From Chrysomallon squamiferum (Eukaryota; Mollusca; Gastropoda; Neomphalida; Peltospiridae): a DNA stretch of 64,000 nt. The translations under genes and the position numbers were made by a program. Position 1 is the stretch's first letter, and each line of letters starts with the position of its first letter. Below, in pieces: positions 61,461 to 64,000 of this stretch. The notes under the pieces were generated by a model. The model made no database searches. It saw only the letters and a list, made by a program, of their open reading frames with translations, and was not told where the DNA came from. The DNA lies in contig CM022673.1 in the NCBI GenBank assembly GCA_012295275.1, positions 3,227,105 to 3,291,104 on the forward strand, written 5' to 3'.

Positions 61461-62621
61461 TAAGTGAGAAATTGTAGTATTTTTTGGCAGTATTTTAATA
61501 ATTGGTACTGTCTGAAAAGGAATAAATTTAATATTAAAAAATAAACGCAAATAAAGGAAACAACAGAAACTTGTATTTATTGTTTTTGTTATTTTTGCCT
61601 ATTCTTATACTTTTTTTTAATTTTTATTTTTTTTATTAAGTACAAAGAAAACAAAACTGAAAGAAATACAAACAAGTACAAATACACAGACTATTTGAAC
61701 TTTATCCACAGAATGAAATAAAATGCTGTGTATTCACCAACGCTTTTCAATCAAATCGAACTCAGTCAAAACATACAGTTGAAGACGTAGGGCAAGGGGG
61801 ATAACTTCTGCTAACGAAACGAAATACTTGTCGTCGAGAATTACTTACTTTTTATGTTAAGAAATTACAATGATTTCGGATGTTGATCATCGAAGTTATT
61901 TTTCATCACATATGGGACGTAATTCTGGATGACTTACCAGTTTCACGAGTTACTGAGATTATCTCCGTTAACACCATCTCATTCTCAGTCAAACCTAAAT
62001 CGTAAACTACTGAACTGAGGCGCAGATGGGCTTGATGGCTTGAAATAAAAAAATTGATTGACTGTCCAGTGACAACAGGTAAAGAAAAATGTTAACGAAA
62101 TATTAAGCATCGGCGACATACATTTGGTAATATTTTATCCCAGCCTGATTCGAATTATGTCGATAGTAATTTATGTCGAACGTTTATTTCAGTGAGTCAT
62201 TTTACCTCTGCTTCATAAATATTTAATCACCTAAGTTCCTGACTCTTCAAAGATTTAATCTTACAAGGACTTAAAACATCCTAATAATAACACAGAATTT
62301 TGTTAACAACACCTGTAATGTGTTTGTTGTCCATCTTGAAAGTTGATGGTTGCTTGAGTTAACAGCAGGTGGTTGTTTCATTTCGGTCAGACGTTATGAC
62401 GTTGAACGCCATAACTATTTGTAGGTGAATATTTCCTGCTAGTCATTTCGCCGCACAGAAGCATTTAGATTAAAAAACATTTTTTTAATTGTAATTGAAA
62501 TTGTGTCACCCTTTTTTATGACTGGCAGATACTGAATATGTTTCTAAGCATTGTATCTGTCAATAATATTTACATTATTACATACTAATGCATCCATATT
62601 ATATGACTTTTTGTCATGATG

Positions 62622-62630
62622 TATAAAAAG
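62622..62630 (+). promoter_or_regulatory. TATA box candidate of the decayed copy
   Basis: TATAAAAAG, identical to the intact copy's box at 24467-24475, about 360 bp before the TTTTCCAG acceptor that ends at 62988. Confidence 0.35.
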
Positions 62631-63002
62631 TCAGCATGAGGAAAAAATAAATCCGCTTTGTTTTCCGAAAAATAAAATTTATCCTGCCTTTGCGGTTTAT
62701 GTTATTTTAATATGTCAGAACTGCAACAAATTAATCCAAATTGAAGTAAATAACTTTTTGTTATTGATTATATGAATATTTTTACGTAAATGATGCTGTT
62801 GGTGTATTTGTAAATATTATCGTTATAATCAACATCATCATTATTATTATTATCATAATCGTCTTCATTATATGTTTTATTATTATCGCTACTACTGCTA
62901 CTACTAATACTAATACTAGTACATCTACATACGGTTACTGCTATTAAACTTTTATTTATTTATTTATTTTGTATTTTGTGTTTTCCAGTAACGCTACTAG
63001 CA

Positions 63003-63686
63003 ATGGACAAACTTCACGAAATAATTTCCGTCAGCCTCATAGTGGCAGTGGCTGTGACGGCAGCGTACGCCGACTCCCTGAAATCTTCACATTCTGATAA
63101 ATCTTTCGGACACGACGGGGGACACGATTCCTTTCAGAAATGGTACGACTGGTACAGCAAGCGTTCATTCGGACATAACAAATCATTTGGCAAAGACGAT
63201 CCGGAAACTCTTCAAAAATGGCACGAGTTTTTGGCCAAGCGAGGAAGCTTCGACTCCAACGGAAAATCTTTCGGAGAACAAAGCTGGAACGCTTGGATGT
63301 CAAAGAGAGGATTTGGCCCGGACAGCACCAATGGTTTCGGGAAAAGCATCTCTGATCATTATTAGAAATGGCTGCTGAAACGTGGAACTGCTTTTGGCAG
63401 CCAAGCTTTCGGCAAAAATGATCCAGAAACCCTCCAGAAATGGAATGATTGGTGGAGTAAACGAAACTTCGAATACAACCAAGAGTCTCCCTTGAAGAGA
63501 AGCAAGCGCTCTTTCAGTTCAGCACAGCTGGGTTTCGGCCAAGGAAAAAATCCAAATCTACAGAAATGGCAGGAATGGCTGGTGAAAAGAGATTTCGGCT
63601 CCAGTCAAGGTTTTGGCGTTCCTGAGGCACCAAAATTACAGTCCTGGCGTGACTGGCTGACGAAACGCGGATTACGACCTCGGTAG
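63003..63686 (+). pseudogene. Decayed inverted copy of the multi-copy peptide precursor
   Basis: Same start (MDKLHE), signal peptide and acceptor as the gene at 23180-24073. Four lesions are seen. An in-frame 18-bp deletion removes six residues before SWNAWMSKR. CAG becomes TAG at 63363-63365 inside the fourth peptide. A 14-bp deletion near 63670 shifts the frame after the last QSW copy and brings a stop at 63684-63686. A loss of about 700 bp removes the C-terminal two peptides, the stop and the polyadenylation signals. Between the TAG and the frameshift the reading frame stays open and all Lys-Arg sites are kept, so decay is recent. The frame before the TAG still codes a signal peptide and three complete peptides, one shortened. 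Confidence 0.9.
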
Positions 63687-64000
63687 CTACTTACTGATTA
63701 GCAGAAAGGGGTCTTTAATACACAATGATTGAAAGTGCTTGTGTGTGTCTGTGTCTGCGTGCGTGTGTGAGTGCGTGAATGCGCGCAAAATACTCGCAAT
63801 AGATCTTGTAAGTGTAAACATTGTAAAAAAAACAACAAAAAAATCCATTTAATGGATGTAACATGTGTGCACCAGATACAGGCATATGTCTGGAATATAT
63901 ATTAGTTAATATAAATGGTGATGTAGCAAATCCTATTTTAAAAGTTTCAAAAGATCGTAATATATAGAATTCTGTTATTTTGGCCTTTTTCAATTGTTGA

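Larger units (their letters stand above)
58564..62055. other. Intergenic or intronic stretch before the right inverted arm
   Basis: GATA and AAAC arrays, two minisatellites (60.2-60.8 kb) and a GA-rich tract at 61.3-61.5 kb, listed separately. No gene was recognised. Confidence 0.65.
62056..64000. repeat. Right arm of the large inverted duplication (continues past the edge)
   Basis: Reverse complement of 22348-25036 at high identity by eye. It is shorter mainly because about 700 bp paired with about 22652-23352 is absent. Matching starts within GATTGACTGTCCAGTGAC near 62056 and is still running at 64000. Confidence 0.95.

Noticed and set aside
63363-63365. TAG restored by RNA editing
   Set aside because: A-to-I editing would give TGG (Trp) rather than the ancestral Gln, and the later frameshift and 3' loss point to ordinary pseudogene decay.

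Overview
The window is nuclear DNA from an intron-rich, AT-rich animal, most likely a lophotrochozoan and plausibly a mollusc. The grounds are GT-AG introns, an animal-type SF3B1, a dibasic-cleaved secreted peptide precursor, relics of a LINE and a hAT-type element, and very many long GA/CT, AAT and tetranucleotide arrays. The species cannot be fixed from the sequence alone.

Region 1 (1-13,613, minus strand): most of the gene for the U2 snRNP core protein SF3B1. Nineteen exons were placed by hand; all junctions are GT-AG and all codon phases join. They encode residues 1 to about 1150, and the last roughly 200 residues lie beyond the left edge. The seven tryptophan (U2AF-ligand) motifs and the HEAT-repeat positions equivalent to human R625, H662, K666, K700, K1071, R1074 and V1078 are intact. 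Numbering runs 53 ahead of human because the N-terminal Thr-Pro region is longer.

Region 2 (13.6-22.3 kb): intergenic DNA, mainly microsatellites.

Region 3 (22.3-25.0 kb): an intact 297-residue secreted precursor on the minus strand. It has a signal peptide, 11 Lys-Arg sites and seven copies of a peptide ending in Q(K/S)W followed by a second aromatic. I do not recognise the family. A TATA box and two polyadenylation signals frame it.

Region 4 (25-62 kb): a gene-poor interval with long simple repeats, minisatellites, a small hAT-like element, a dead LINE 3' end (47.9-49.0 kb), possible tRNA-derived SINE remnants, one possible orphan exon (47.07-47.31 kb) and a CpG-rich promoter-like island (58.2-58.6 kb) with CCAAT, CRE and CLEAR/E-box motifs and a possible 5' splice donor.

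Region 5 (62.06-64.0 kb): an inverted copy of region 3, continuing past the right edge. Its precursor copy is broken by an in-frame 18-bp deletion, a CAG-to-TAG stop, a 14-bp frameshifting deletion and a loss of about 700 bp that removes the C-terminus and polyadenylation signals. The two copies form inverted arms about 37 kb apart. This gene and decayed copy pair is the most interesting structure in the window.
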